Shown here: piece after piece, positions 51,784 to 60,027 of the stretch | Layout: every line of letters starts with the position of its first letter | Position numbering within the stretch: the first letter of the stretch is position 1 | Source: Alicyclobacillus sp. SO9 | Lineage (GTDB): Bacteria; Bacillota; Bacilli; Alicyclobacillales; Alicyclobacillaceae | Length of the DNA: 64,000 nt | Direction: 5' to 3' | Assembly: GCF_016406125.1 (NCBI RefSeq) | Contig: NZ_CP066339.1 | Location: 124,001-188,000 of the forward strand | Notes under the pieces: generated by a model | Seen by the model: the letters and a program-made list of their open reading frames with translations, nothing else | The model's database searches: none | What the model was told of the DNA's origin: nothing | Program-made: the position numbers and the translations under genes

Positions 51784-52509
51784 CTAGAATCCCAACTTAG
51801 TGCGGACTTCTCGCAGGTAGGATTGGCTGACAGGCAGCCTTTTGTCTTTCGGTGAAGAGAGTGTAATGGTGAGCGGGGATGATAAATCGCGGCTGATATG
51901 ATGGATCGCCGCAATATTGACAATGTACGAACGATGAATTCGTAAAAAGGACTGTGGCAGTTGCGTTTCCAGGGATTGAAGGGTGAACTGCGTGGTGTAG
52001 GCGGCGGAAGCGGTGTGCAGCCAGGTTTTCTTTGCGTAACTCTCGAAGTATGCAACCTCTTCAACCGGAATTGGGCGCCACACGTTGTCGCTCTGTCCCG
52101 TGATGTAGGACAGAGTGGGTTGGGGCATAGCTACCTGGCCGTTAGAGGGCAGCAGCAGTCTCTGTTGTCCAGAGTCGATTGTCTTTCCCGGCGGGAAAAT
52201 TACCGTTACGGCTCCCCAACTGCTTTCCAGATGAAAGGGATAGCCCCGTCCGAAGTAAGGGACGCCGAATAGCGACTCGTCAATAAAGGATTCAATGTTA
52301 GACTTTTGATTTACCACACGGGCTGAAATACTCCCAGATGGAATTTCCGATCCCGGTTGGATATGGATATCATGCTTCCCCGCCCGATAGTCTAGATACT
52401 GGTGTTCGTCAGCAATCGCAATGGACGCTTCGGGCGGGAGGAAGTCACGCAAAATGCGGCTGATTTGTAACCAAAGTTCCTCGCGATCCACCACTCCACC
52501 CCCAGTCAC
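51784..52509 (-). CDS. LytTR-type transcriptional regulator with a novel N-terminal domain
   Basis: 241 residues. The C-terminal ~100 residues are a LytTR DNA-binding domain (IPVEEVAYFESYAKKTWLHT, LQSLETQLPQSFLRIHRSYIVN). The first ~135 residues are not a receiver domain: no phospho-acceptor Asp pattern is seen, and the stretch (VDREELWLQISRILRDFLPPEASIAIADEHQYLDYRAG) looks like a PAS/GAF-sized sensory module. It is divergent from the CoA-transferase at 52831 and probably controls it. GTG52509 is the likely start (AAGGT upstream). Confidence 0.8.
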   Translation of the reverse strand: MTGGGVVDREELWLQISRILRDFLPPEASIAIADEHQYLDYRAGKHDIHIQPGSEIPSGSISARVVNQKSNIESFIDESLFGVPYFGRGYPFHLESSWGAVTVIFPPGKTIDSGQQRLLLPSNGQVAMPQPTLSYITGQSDNVWRPIPVEEVAYFESYAKKTWLHTASAAYTTQFTLQSLETQLPQSFLRIHRSYIVNIAAIHHISRDLSSPLTITLSSPKDKRLPVSQSYLREVRTKLGF

Positions 52510-52801
52510 CAGTCTTACCTTAAAATGTATCCCATGTCGTAAGTGTTTGTCATGTTTTCGTTCGCTCGGGGCAGTCCCAGCTCATTCTAGCCGTCTTGGT
52601 CGACCGCACTCGTCTGGCTCCGGAATGCCCTACTTCAAACGCCCCGCTCCGAGCCGTCCGGGTCCGGAACGTCCTGAGCACAAACCCAGAAAGCCAGACT
52701 GTTTTATCCATCATATTTGCACTCCATCACTAAATGCAACGGTCTGTCACCAAATTGAGACAAAATCCGGTGAGTCTCTATATATTTCAGATAAATCAAA
52801 T
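52510..52801. other. Divergent promoter region between the LytTR regulator and CoA-transferase genes
   Basis: About 290 nt without a gene. GC-rich at 52560-52700 with several CCGTCC/GTCCGG-like words, then A/T-rich from 52720 with a run of TATATATTTCAGATAAATCAAATT before the cre box, where the CoA-transferase promoter should be. LytTR sites would be expected here but none can be named with confidence. Confidence 0.4.
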
Positions 52802-52815
52802 TGTAACCGTTTACG
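52802..52815 (+). promoter_or_regulatory. cre site just before the CoA-transferase gene
   Basis: TGTAACCGTTTACG fits 13 of 14 positions of TGWAANCGNTNWCA. It lies 16-29 nt before the chosen start codon, so CcpA bound here would block transcription. Confidence 0.6.
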
Positions 52816-52830
52816 TAAGGAGTGATGAAC

Positions 52831-54414
52831 GTGTACGAGGAGAGAATTCGCCATGAGGGTCTTCGTTCACAGGTGATCAGCGCGGGAGTAGCACAAGCGC
52901 TGATTCAGGATGGTATGAGTGTAGGCGTAAGCGGTTTTACCCGAAGTGGTGACGCAAAGGCCGTTCCCAGGGCGTTGGCGCACCGACTGGAGACCGATAC
53001 TGATAACGATATGCAACCCCTTCGCATCAACTTGTATTCCGGCGCATCACTGGCAGAGACGGACACCATATTAAGTCAAAAAAACATGATTGAAAGACGG
53101 TTGCCTTATCAAAGTGACGCAACGCTTCGCGCGCGTATCAATCGCGGTGAGGTAGCGTATGTCGATCAACACCTCAGCCACACAGCAGAATGGACTCGTT
53201 CAGGTATCCTAGGCGAATTTGACATTGCAATTATAGAAGCTGTGGCCATTACCGAAGAGGGAGGCATCATACCCACCACATCCGTTGGCAACAGCGCAAT
53301 TTTCGTAGAGCAGGCGAAAAAGGTCATCGTTGAATTGAATCTTGCCATTCCTCAGGAATTTGAAGGCATTCATGATATTTACGATCCCGGTCCCCGCCCC
53401 CACCGCCAACCGATACCAATCGTTAATCCGTCTGATCGAATTGGCACAACCTACATTCCCTGCCACCCGGAGAAAATAGCCGGTATCGTCATCACTAACG
53501 AGTACGATTCACCGTCTACCATTGTTCAACCTGATGCTGAAACACAGTTAATGGCAAACTACATTTTGGAATTCCTTGAGAACGAAGTAAAGAACGGTCG
53601 CCTTCCGCAAAACCTGGCACCCCTTCAAAGCGGCGTCGGGTCTGTTGCCAATGCTGTACTGTCTGGACTGAAGGATTCTTCTTTTGAAAACTTGGAGATT
53701 TATACGGAAGTCATGCAGGATGCAGTGTTTGAACTGTTTGAAGCAGGCAAAGTCTCTTTTGCATCAAGCTGCTCATTTACACTCTCAGACCACATGCTGC
53801 AAAAGGTCGTAGGGAACATCGGTGCTTATAAAGACAAAGTCATTCTCCGTCCGCAGGAGATTTCAAATCATCCCGAAGTCATTCGCAGACTGGGAATCAT
53901 CGCAATTAATGCCGCCCTCGAAGTGGATATCTTCGGTAATGTGAATTCTACGCATGTAGGCGGTACTCATATGATGAACGGTCTCGGCGGCTCAGGCGAC
54001 TTTGCCCGCAACGCAGGAATCGGGATCTTCGTGACCAAATCGATTGCCAAAGGCGGCCAAATTTCCAGTGTGGTTCCGTTTGTCAGCCATGTTGACCACA
54101 CAGAGCACGATGTCGATGTTCTTGTGACAGAACGCGGCATTGCTGACTTGCGCGGATTGGCACCCAGAGAGCGTGCTCGTGCAATTATTGAAAAGCTTGC
54201 ACACCCCATGTATCAAGATGCGTTGTGGGATTACTTCGACAGGGCGTCTGAGAACGGCGGAAACACTCCGCATCTCCTCGATGAAGCATTGAGTTGGCAT
54301 CAGTGCTATGCAGAGACGAAGGATATGCGTGCAGTCAAAACCTGGAGGCGGCGTAAGCAAGGTGCGTCGAAAGAGATCCAGCGCAAGGAAGTTGCCACGG
54401 CTTCTTCACTCTAA
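52831..54414 (+). CDS. Acetyl-CoA hydrolase/succinyl-CoA:acetate CoA-transferase family protein
   Basis: 527 residues from GTG52831 (AAGGAG 8 nt upstream); GTG52822 and ATG52825 are too close to that site. Class I CoA-transferase: VGVSGFTRSGDAKAVPRA at the start, QSGVGSVANAVLSGL, the active-site Glu in IYTEVMQDAVFEL, and the late NGLGGSGDFARNA loop. Length and motifs fit the Ach1/SCACT group that moves CoA between succinyl-CoA, acetyl-CoA or propionyl-CoA and acetate. It would link acetate use to the TCA cycle. A cre box lies directly upstream and a LytTR regulator is divergent. Confidence 0.92.
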   Translation: MYEERIRHEGLRSQVISAGVAQALIQDGMSVGVSGFTRSGDAKAVPRALAHRLETDTDNDMQPLRINLYSGASLAETDTILSQKNMIERRLPYQSDATLRARINRGEVAYVDQHLSHTAEWTRSGILGEFDIAIIEAVAITEEGGIIPTTSVGNSAIFVEQAKKVIVELNLAIPQEFEGIHDIYDPGPRPHRQPIPIVNPSDRIGTTYIPCHPEKIAGIVITNEYDSPSTIVQPDAETQLMANYILEFLENEVKNGRLPQNLAPLQSGVGSVANAVLSGLKDSSFENLEIYTEVMQDAVFELFEAGKVSFASSCSFTLSDHMLQKVVGNIGAYKDKVILRPQEISNHPEVIRRLGIIAINAALEVDIFGNVNSTHVGGTHMMNGLGGSGDFARNAGIGIFVTKSIAKGGQISSVVPFVSHVDHTEHDVDVLVTERGIADLRGLAPRERARAIIEKLAHPMYQDALWDYFDRASENGGNTPHLLDEALSWHQCYAETKDMRAVKTWRRRKQGASKEIQRKEVATASSL

Positions 54415-54601
54415 TGAGGAAATTATAAGGCGTTGCGGGAAGTCCTCATCGGACAATGTGGATCGTCACATTTCTCGCTTTTTTCAATAACAGTGTGAAC
54501 AACCGTAATGTATCGGTTTGTATAGTCGCCAAGTTCTGAAAAAAGAGCTTCGAGCAAGTTCTAGCGTCGGTGTTCACCCCCATGAACATAAATGATTTCA
54601 C

Positions 54602-54638
54602 GGACTGTCACGGAGATTTCACGGGCAGTCCTCTTTTC
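54602..54638 (+). terminator. Possible terminator behind the CoA-transferase gene
   Basis: GGACTG pairs with CAGTCC around an 18-nt loop, followed by TCTTTTCT. It is nearly 190 nt behind the stop codon. Confidence 0.45.
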
Positions 54639-54674
54639 TGTTCCTTGCACCACTTACCCCCTTGCTCTTGATAG

Positions 54675-55079
54675 TCAGCCATTGAGTTGTCCTTTGATCC
54701 ATTTGTACGCATACTCAAACATTCCAAGACTGATATAGTGATTCGTTCTAGGGATTTCTTGAAATTCGACTAAATTTATACTTTTCCCCTCGTAAACCTT
54801 TCGTAATTCCTTATAGAACTTACGCTGCCCGTCTATCGGAACGATGCAATCGGAAGTACCGTGTTGCAGGAGAATAGGACGATGCGGTAGGTCTGCTATC
54901 TTCCGTATAGGGTCAAACACGCGAATCAGATACAATTCTTTATATTGGTCTTTAGCTGAATCCCAACCGTGATACAGAAAAAGTGTAGGCAGCGATTCCG
55001 ATGCACACTGTTTAGGTGCGAATTGAGAGAGCGGGATCCCGTCAACCATTGAATCTTCGTGTATGACCATTGAATGCAT
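54675..55079 (-). pseudogene. Alpha/beta hydrolase remnant with a large internal deletion
   Basis: 134 residues in one frame. The N-terminal part (MVIHEDSMVDGIPLSQFAPKQ...LPTLFLYHGWDSAKDQY) matches the start of ~250-residue alpha/beta hydrolases of the YitV type. It then jumps straight to the C-terminal part (FDPIRKIADLPHRPILLQHGTSDCIVP...TNHYIS), which holds the Asp and His of the triad. The middle, with the nucleophile Ser in GxSxGG, is missing (about 110-120 residues). The ribosome site (TGAGGGTG) and start are intact, so a short inactive product could still be made. Confidence 0.75.
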
Positions 55080-55175
55080 TCAGCACACCCTCAATATGCT
55101 TTCCTGTTAAATACTTCTCCCGTTTGAATCGAACTGTTCATTGAACTGTTCATACCTACCCCTACTTTAGTTGCT

Positions 55176-55472
55176 TCAGTTTCCACTAGCAGATTGTGAG
55201 GATGATGTAGCCGATGTTCCATGTGCTGTAGCCAGTGGATATACAGAACTAAGTGACACCAGTATCCCTAAGACGCACGCCCCAATCCATATCCAAGACC
55301 GGCTCCGTTTCTTGAAAACAGATACAATGATTGCGATGCACAGGCTAATCAGTGCCGGAATCCTTACAACAACACCGGCAAAGCTAATGACTGAAAACAA
55401 AACCAATAACACTGTCAGAACCCACAAGATCATAAGCAGAATTTTTGACACGAATTTCACCACCTTCTTCAA
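55176..55472 (-). CDS. Small membrane protein of unknown function
   Basis: 98 residues with three hydrophobic segments separated by a basic loop (FKKRSRSW) and a Ser-rich tail. The start is uncertain (TTG55472 or a GTG further in) because no strong ribosome site is present. It could be a remnant or a small stress protein; no family recognised. Confidence 0.5.
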   Translation of the reverse strand: MKKVVKFVSKILLMILWVLTVLLVLFSVISFAGVVVRIPALISLCIAIIVSVFKKRSRSWIWIGACVLGILVSLSSVYPLATAHGTSATSSSQSASGN

Positions 55473-55729
55473 GACCGTAGTCTCATCCCAGAACCTTGTA
55501 AGTTTCTAAAGACTCTTGGAGCTTCCGTGATCACATCACCTCGCTTGCAGTCGTTGTATGGAGAAGAGACAGAGACAAGAGAGCGTCCGAGTGTACGTAT
55601 TTGATTTCCATTTTATAGAACAAACCAATAAATATCTATAATTGACAAAAGATTTCCGCCCCTTTTTTGGATGCAGGAGTTTTCTGATAACATAGAGTGA
55701 AATGGATACGCAAAAGAGGAGGAATACAT

Positions 55730-56701
55730 ATGATTCGGTGGGGCATTTTGGGGGCGGCTCGAATTGCAGAAGGCGAGCTCATTCCGGCCATAAAGCAGGC
55801 GAGTAACGCGGAGTTGGTGGCAGTGGCCAGTCGAGACGCAGCCAAAGGACAAGCTTATGCAGAGAAGAATGGTATCGGCAAAGTCTACTCAAGCTACGAA
55901 GACTTGCTTGACAGCCCTGACATTGATGCGGTCTACATTCCGTTGCCCAACCATTTGCATGCGAAGTGGTCGATTGAAGCAGCGAAGCGAGGCAAACACG
56001 TGCTGTGTGAAAAACCTGCAGCTCTGACAGCTGATGAAACGAGAGCAATGGTAGAGGCAGCGAACCAGCACTCTGTCCTGTGGATGGAGGCATTTATGTA
56101 TCAGTTTCATCCGCAATGGCAACGCGTCGGAGAAATTATTGACTCTGGAGAAATCGGCGATGTAAAGCTGATTGAAGCTCACTTCTCATTCAAGCTGGAC
56201 AGACCTGGTGATATTCGCTGGGATCCCGCTAAAGGCGGCGGCTCCTTATATGACGTGGGCAGCTATGCGGTACATGTATGCCGGGCGCTGGCGGGGGATG
56301 AGGTCCCTTCGCAAATCGAAGGTGCTGCGGTGTTTAAGGAAGATGGGATGGTGGACCTTACGGCGTCTGCAGTCATGAAGTTTCCAAACGGCATTATTGC
56401 TCATCTGGACAGCTCCTTTGACGTGGCAGGCAGACAGGAAGTGGAGTTGGCAGGGAGCAAGGGGAGTTTGGTGATAAGCCATGCGTTCCGACCGGATCAA
56501 GGGGACGCAAAACTACGTATCACAACCTCCGACGGCTATCGAGAGGAGTCGGTGGAACAGGAGAACATGTATAGACTGCAAGTCGAACACTTCGGTAACG
56601 CAGTGGAACAAGGTCTTCCACTGCGAAATACTCCAGAGCAGTCTATACGCAATATGGAGATCATCGATGCCATCTACGCTGCTGCAGGGAGAAAAGAATG
56701 A
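55730..56701 (+). CDS. Gfo/Idh/MocA family oxidoreductase
   Basis: 323 residues from ATG55730, behind AGAGGAGGA. Rossmann domain WGILGAARIAEGEL, AVASRD, then YIPLPNHLHAKW and CEKPAALTADE (Lys of the EKP motif), and the C-terminal sheet domain with AHFSFKLDRPGDIRWDP and GGGSLYDVGSYAVH. NAD(P)-dependent sugar or polyol dehydrogenase of the kind related to glucose-fructose oxidoreductase or dihydrodiol dehydrogenase; substrate unknown. The next gene overlaps by 4 nt. Confidence 0.92.
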   Translation: MIRWGILGAARIAEGELIPAIKQASNAELVAVASRDAAKGQAYAEKNGIGKVYSSYEDLLDSPDIDAVYIPLPNHLHAKWSIEAAKRGKHVLCEKPAALTADETRAMVEAANQHSVLWMEAFMYQFHPQWQRVGEIIDSGEIGDVKLIEAHFSFKLDRPGDIRWDPAKGGGSLYDVGSYAVHVCRALAGDEVPSQIEGAAVFKEDGMVDLTASAVMKFPNGIIAHLDSSFDVAGRQEVELAGSKGSLVISHAFRPDQGDAKLRITTSDGYREESVEQENMYRLQVEHFGNAVEQGLPLRNTPEQSIRNMEIIDAIYAAAGRKE

Positions 56702-57723
56702 GGTATCCTGTCTTAAAACCAGGGGCTGTCGTTGGCGTCACAGCCCCCTCCTCCGGGGTACAAACTGCATTGCATAACATACTGAAACTTGCCTGCCGGA
56801 GAATGGAGGAAAAAGGCTACGGCATTCAGTGCGGAGAGACGATATGGACGCAGCACAAGGCCAAGTCCGCAGCAGCGAAAGTCCGTGCAGATGAATTCAA
56901 CGCCATGATGAAAGATGATGAGGTCGATATCATCATTCCTCCTTGGGGAGGAGAATTGTTGATTGAAATCCTGGAATACATCGAGTTTGACTCCATTCCC
57001 GCAAAATGGATATTGGGGTACTCCGATGTGAGTGCACTACTGTTCACAGTGACCGTTAAGACTGGCATTGCCACTGCACACGGCACGAATCTGATGGACT
57101 TAAGAGGCGAGTATTCGGATGAGACAACGGCAGCTTGGGAGGCTGTTTTAGCTGCGGGTGGGGGTGGCACCGTGATCCAATATTCGTCAGAGAAGTATCA
57201 AACGGAATGGGATCACGATAATCCATCTCCCTGCATTTACCATCTGACAGAGCCTACAATGTGGAAGACGGTGTCTGGTATCACAGAACATTTGAAGGGA
57301 CGCCTGCTTGGCGGGTGCATCGACGTCATCAGGCATTTGGTCGGAACACCATTTGGCGATGTGGCTGCGTTTCGAGAGAAATTCACACGCAACGAGCCCA
57401 TCCTGTGGTACTTCGAGAATGCGGAGATGAACACTGTTGAGTTACGCAGATCGTTAGTCCAAATGAGACTAGCCGGCTGGTTTGACCACGCTGCCGGAAT
57501 TATGTTTGGCCGCAGCAGCGCGAATCAAGCGGTAGACGGCTACACGGTAGAAGACGTCTATCGCGAACTTTCAGCAGAACTCCAACTTCCAATCGTCTAT
57601 GACGTGGACTGCGGCCACGTTCCGCCCCAAGTGACGCTGATAAACGGTGCGCGTGCAGAGGTGGAGGTGGAAGTGGAGGTGAATGGAGAGGGCAGAGGAA
57701 AGCTGGTTCAGCATTTCGTCTGA
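56698..57723 (+). CDS. LD-carboxypeptidase family (S66, MccF-like) protein
   Basis: 341 residues from ATG56698, overlapping the preceding stop. Ser-peptidase of family S66: VGVTAPSSG at the start, IIPPWGGELLIEIL, the nucleophile Ser109 in ILGYSDVSALL, and the later Glu and His region (RLLGGCIDVIRHLVGT...VYDVDCGHVPPQ). Members cut murein tetrapeptides or hydrolyse microcin C-type peptidyl-nucleotides (MccF); the longer middle insertion favours the MccF subgroup. The end reads as a Glu/Val repeat (EVEVEVEVNGEG) from a short DNA repeat. Confidence 0.88.
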   Translation: MRYPVLKPGAVVGVTAPSSGVQTALHNILKLACRRMEEKGYGIQCGETIWTQHKAKSAAAKVRADEFNAMMKDDEVDIIIPPWGGELLIEILEYIEFDSIPAKWILGYSDVSALLFTVTVKTGIATAHGTNLMDLRGEYSDETTAAWEAVLAAGGGGTVIQYSSEKYQTEWDHDNPSPCIYHLTEPTMWKTVSGITEHLKGRLLGGCIDVIRHLVGTPFGDVAAFREKFTRNEPILWYFENAEMNTVELRRSLVQMRLAGWFDHAAGIMFGRSSANQAVDGYTVEDVYRELSAELQLPIVYDVDCGHVPPQVTLINGARAEVEVEVEVNGEGRGKLVQHFV

Positions 57724-57862
57724 CGACTCGTCTGGGGATGACTGGGGTGCCCGCGCTCGCCGACACACTTCTGACACATTGTGATGCATTCCTGCTGCTT
57801 ATGTGTCCGATTTGTGAACAGGTGGGGGTCTGCCGGGAAAGAGGGGGTGCCATGGCGTTTGT

Positions 57863-58102
57863 TAAGGATCCCATTGATCCCTATGACGATACTCGCCAGA
57901 CATTAGTGATCAATTCGATCCCTACTCCCAATGAGCCATTTCAATTAGGGATCCCATTGATCCCTATCACCCAGGCTGCATTTTGACGCTACCCAGTTTA
58001 GGGATCATTCATGACACTAATGTCTCAGGCAAGGGGGCATTAGGGATCGTTGCGATCCCTATCCCACGTCACTCCGGGCAATAGGGATCTTTCGAGTCAC
58101 TA
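57863..58102. repeat. Six-palindrome element, copy D
   Basis: Palindromes start at 57863, 57904, 57946, 57999, 58041 and 58082; centre distances 41, 42, 53, 42 and 41 nt, identical to copy B. The third and fifth (TAGGGATC/GATCCCTA) are perfect. Confidence 0.92.
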
Positions 58103-58200
58103 AGCGCCGCGGGCCGCGCCCCAGCCCGCGCCCCAGCCCGCGCCCCAGCCTCCCAGCAGCCCAACTTGGGAACCACCAGTTAATGCCCCTTAATGCAGAG

Positions 58201-58223
58201 GATAAACGGGAGGCCCGTTTATC
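58201..58223. other. Perfect 10-bp hairpin (first copy)
   Basis: GATAAACGGG, loop AGG, CCCGTTTATC. Copied at 58753-58775. The sequence resembles in form the AGATAAGCCG hairpin at 34192, and both are near copies of the six-palindrome element. Confidence 0.7.
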
Positions 58224-58390
58224 TCCTTCTCATGTTCGTCTACATCTCACTTGTGCCACAAAACTCCGTTTTGGTCCCTTTCTAAGTGGCCGTCGCAAAA
58301 TGTCAGGTACGCTGAAACTGTGGTTGAGTCCACATAATTGGAGGCAGATACTGGTGCAGGCTGCGAATTGGTGCGCCATGGAGTTTGCTG

Positions 58391-58814
58391 CCATGGCGTT
58401 TGTTAAGGATCCCATTGATCCCTATGACGATACTCGCCAGACATTAGTGATCAATTCGATCCCTACTGCCCAATGAGCCATTTCAATTAGGGATCCCGTT
58501 GATCCCTATCACCCAGGCTGCATTTTGACGCTACCCAGTTTAGTGATCATTCATGACACTAATGTCTCAGGCAAGGGGGCATTAGGGATCATTGCGATCC
58601 CTATCCCACGTCACTCCGGGCAATAGGGATCTTTCGAGTCACTAAGCGCCGCGCCCCAGCCTCAGCCCGCCTAAGCGCCGCGCCCCAGCCCGCGCCCCAG
58701 CCTCCCAGCAGCCCAGCTTGGGAACCACCCGTTAATGCCCCTTAATGCAGAGGATAAACGGGAGGCCCGTTTATCTCCTTCTCATGTTCGTCTACATCTC
58801 ACTTGTGCCACAAA
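58391..58814. repeat. Duplicated block, second copy (carries element E)
   Basis: Second copy of 57850-58262; includes the hairpin at 58753-58775 and a longer GC-rich part (58650-58720). The ~128 nt between blocks and the ~220 nt after this copy up to 59034 hold no gene that I can see. Confidence 0.92.
58404..58644. repeat. Six-palindrome element, copy E
   Basis: Palindromes start at 58404, 58445, 58488, 58541, 58583 and 58624; centre distances 41, 43, 53, 42 and 41 nt. The fourth has TAGTGATC where copy D has TAGGGATC; the third and fifth are perfect. Confidence 0.92.
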
Positions 58815-59034
58815 AGTCCGGCTAGGCCTCCTCCAGGTCGCCAAACTGGCCATAGCCGGGAAGGTGCGTGTCCGCTCGGTCCTATTTCGCTGCAGTGTGT
58901 CCTTTCGGTTCTCCGTCAGATTGCCCAACTGGCTGCTGCCGCCGCCGCGGGGTGCACGTCCGCTCAGTCCGCTGCGGCGCATCTTCCGAGCCCGGTAAGG
59001 TGCTGTGGAGAATCCTAGGTTAAAGAGTAAATGT

Positions 59035-60027
59035 CTATCCCAGGATGTCTCGTTGCGTGAAGACCCAGAAGCTCACTGCCAATGCTGCAATGCTCCACAC
59101 AGTCAGGATTACCATGGAGAAAGAGAAGTTCATGCCTGCCACGGGCGGCGGACTGCCGTTAAGATAGGTACTCAGCTGCAGATTGACGACGGGCAGGTAT
59201 TTTGCTGTCTGCCAGGAACTTGCCAGGCTCGTCAGGAGTGTACCGGAAATCAGGGCCGCCATCATAATCCCCATACTAGAGGCAGTGGAGCGAACCAGAA
59301 CAGAGACCATGAACGATAGAACCGCTACGGCAAGGCTGGATATGAACCCGAGCCCATAGGTCATAATCAGATACTTCCACTGGGTAATGGTATAGACGTG
59401 AGTGACACTGATGGTACCGTTAGCCAGCGTATGGAATCCCATGGGTATGGGCAAGTGAAAACCCTGGTAACCGAAGAAGATGCCCGAGACCACATAGGCG
59501 GATAAACCGACGGCGCCAATCAGCATGGCAGTTAAAAAGACTAATGCCACTAACTTGCTGGCGAGGACCTTCCACCTGGGAACGCCTCTAGTCAGCAGGA
59601 CTTTAATGGTACCTCCGCTCATCTCCGAAGACACCATGTCTGATGCAATGACCACAACCAGCATCGGAATCAGCAAAAGGCTGCCTTCATCCATGAAGGT
59701 TTTCATGAAACTGGGAGCCCCCGGTGCATAAGGGTCAATGTTGTGGTTTAATTCGTACTGAAACTCGGACATCTGTGCCTTAATAACTGCTGATTCGGTA
59801 CCCGTCAGAAACGGGCTCTTCAATCTGTTTGCATCGTGTGTAATCTGCTTTTGGACGTGTACATGCCAGTCTGCAGTTCCAAGTTGCTTTGTGACTTGTA
59901 TGCTGGCCTGGTGTTCTGCATAGGAAAACACGGCCATCAAGACAAACAAAATAGCAAGGACAACGTGAAACCGGCGCTTTTTCAACATTTTTGTCAATTC
60001 GTTTTGAACGAGGTGGATGAAATTCAC
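59035..60027 (-). CDS. ABC-2 type transporter permease
   Basis: 330 residues from GTG60027, directly after the stop of the ATPase gene. One N-terminal membrane helix (residues ~20-38), an extracytoplasmic stretch of about 80 residues, then five more helices; SDMVSSEMSGGTIKVLLTRGVPRWKVLASKL is the typical coupling region of BcrB/NatB-like permeases. Works with the ATPase upstream in export of a drug, bacteriocin or ion, or in membrane stress. It converges on the repeat region at 57.8-58.8 kb. Confidence 0.87.
   Translation of the reverse strand: MNFIHLVQNELTKMLKKRRFHVVLAILFVLMAVFSYAEHQASIQVTKQLGTADWHVHVQKQITHDANRLKSPFLTGTESAVIKAQMSEFQYELNHNIDPYAPGAPSFMKTFMDEGSLLLIPMLVVVIASDMVSSEMSGGTIKVLLTRGVPRWKVLASKLVALVFLTAMLIGAVGLSAYVVSGIFFGYQGFHLPIPMGFHTLANGTISVTHVYTITQWKYLIMTYGLGFISSLAVAVLSFMVSVLVRSTASSMGIMMAALISGTLLTSLASSWQTAKYLPVVNLQLSTYLNGSPPPVAGMNFSFSMVILTVWSIAALAVSFWVFTQRDILG

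Larger units (their letters stand above)
57850..58262. repeat. Duplicated block, first copy (carries element D)
   Basis: From CCATGGCGTTTG to ACTTGTGCCACAAAA this block is repeated at 58391-58814 with an offset growing from 541 to 552 nt because of small indels in the GC-rich part. It holds element D, three GCGCCCCAGCCC-type repeats (58110-58160) and a perfect 10-bp hairpin at 58201. No gene. Confidence 0.92.

Noticed and set aside
58183-58476. Open frame of 97 codons crossing the two duplicated blocks
   Set aside because: It consists of repeat DNA, and its second-copy equivalent (58735-58998) diverges at once into a different protein.
34516-58644. CRISPR array as explanation of the regularly spaced repeats
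   Set aside because: The repeats are 21-nt palindromes with variable loops, always six per element with fixed unequal spacing; spacers are shared between copies, and no cas genes are in view.
34516-58644. Integron attC sites or insertion sequence ends
   Set aside because: No integrase or transposase nearby, no attC core sites (RYYYAAC/GTTRRRY), and no terminal inverted repeats or target duplications were evident.
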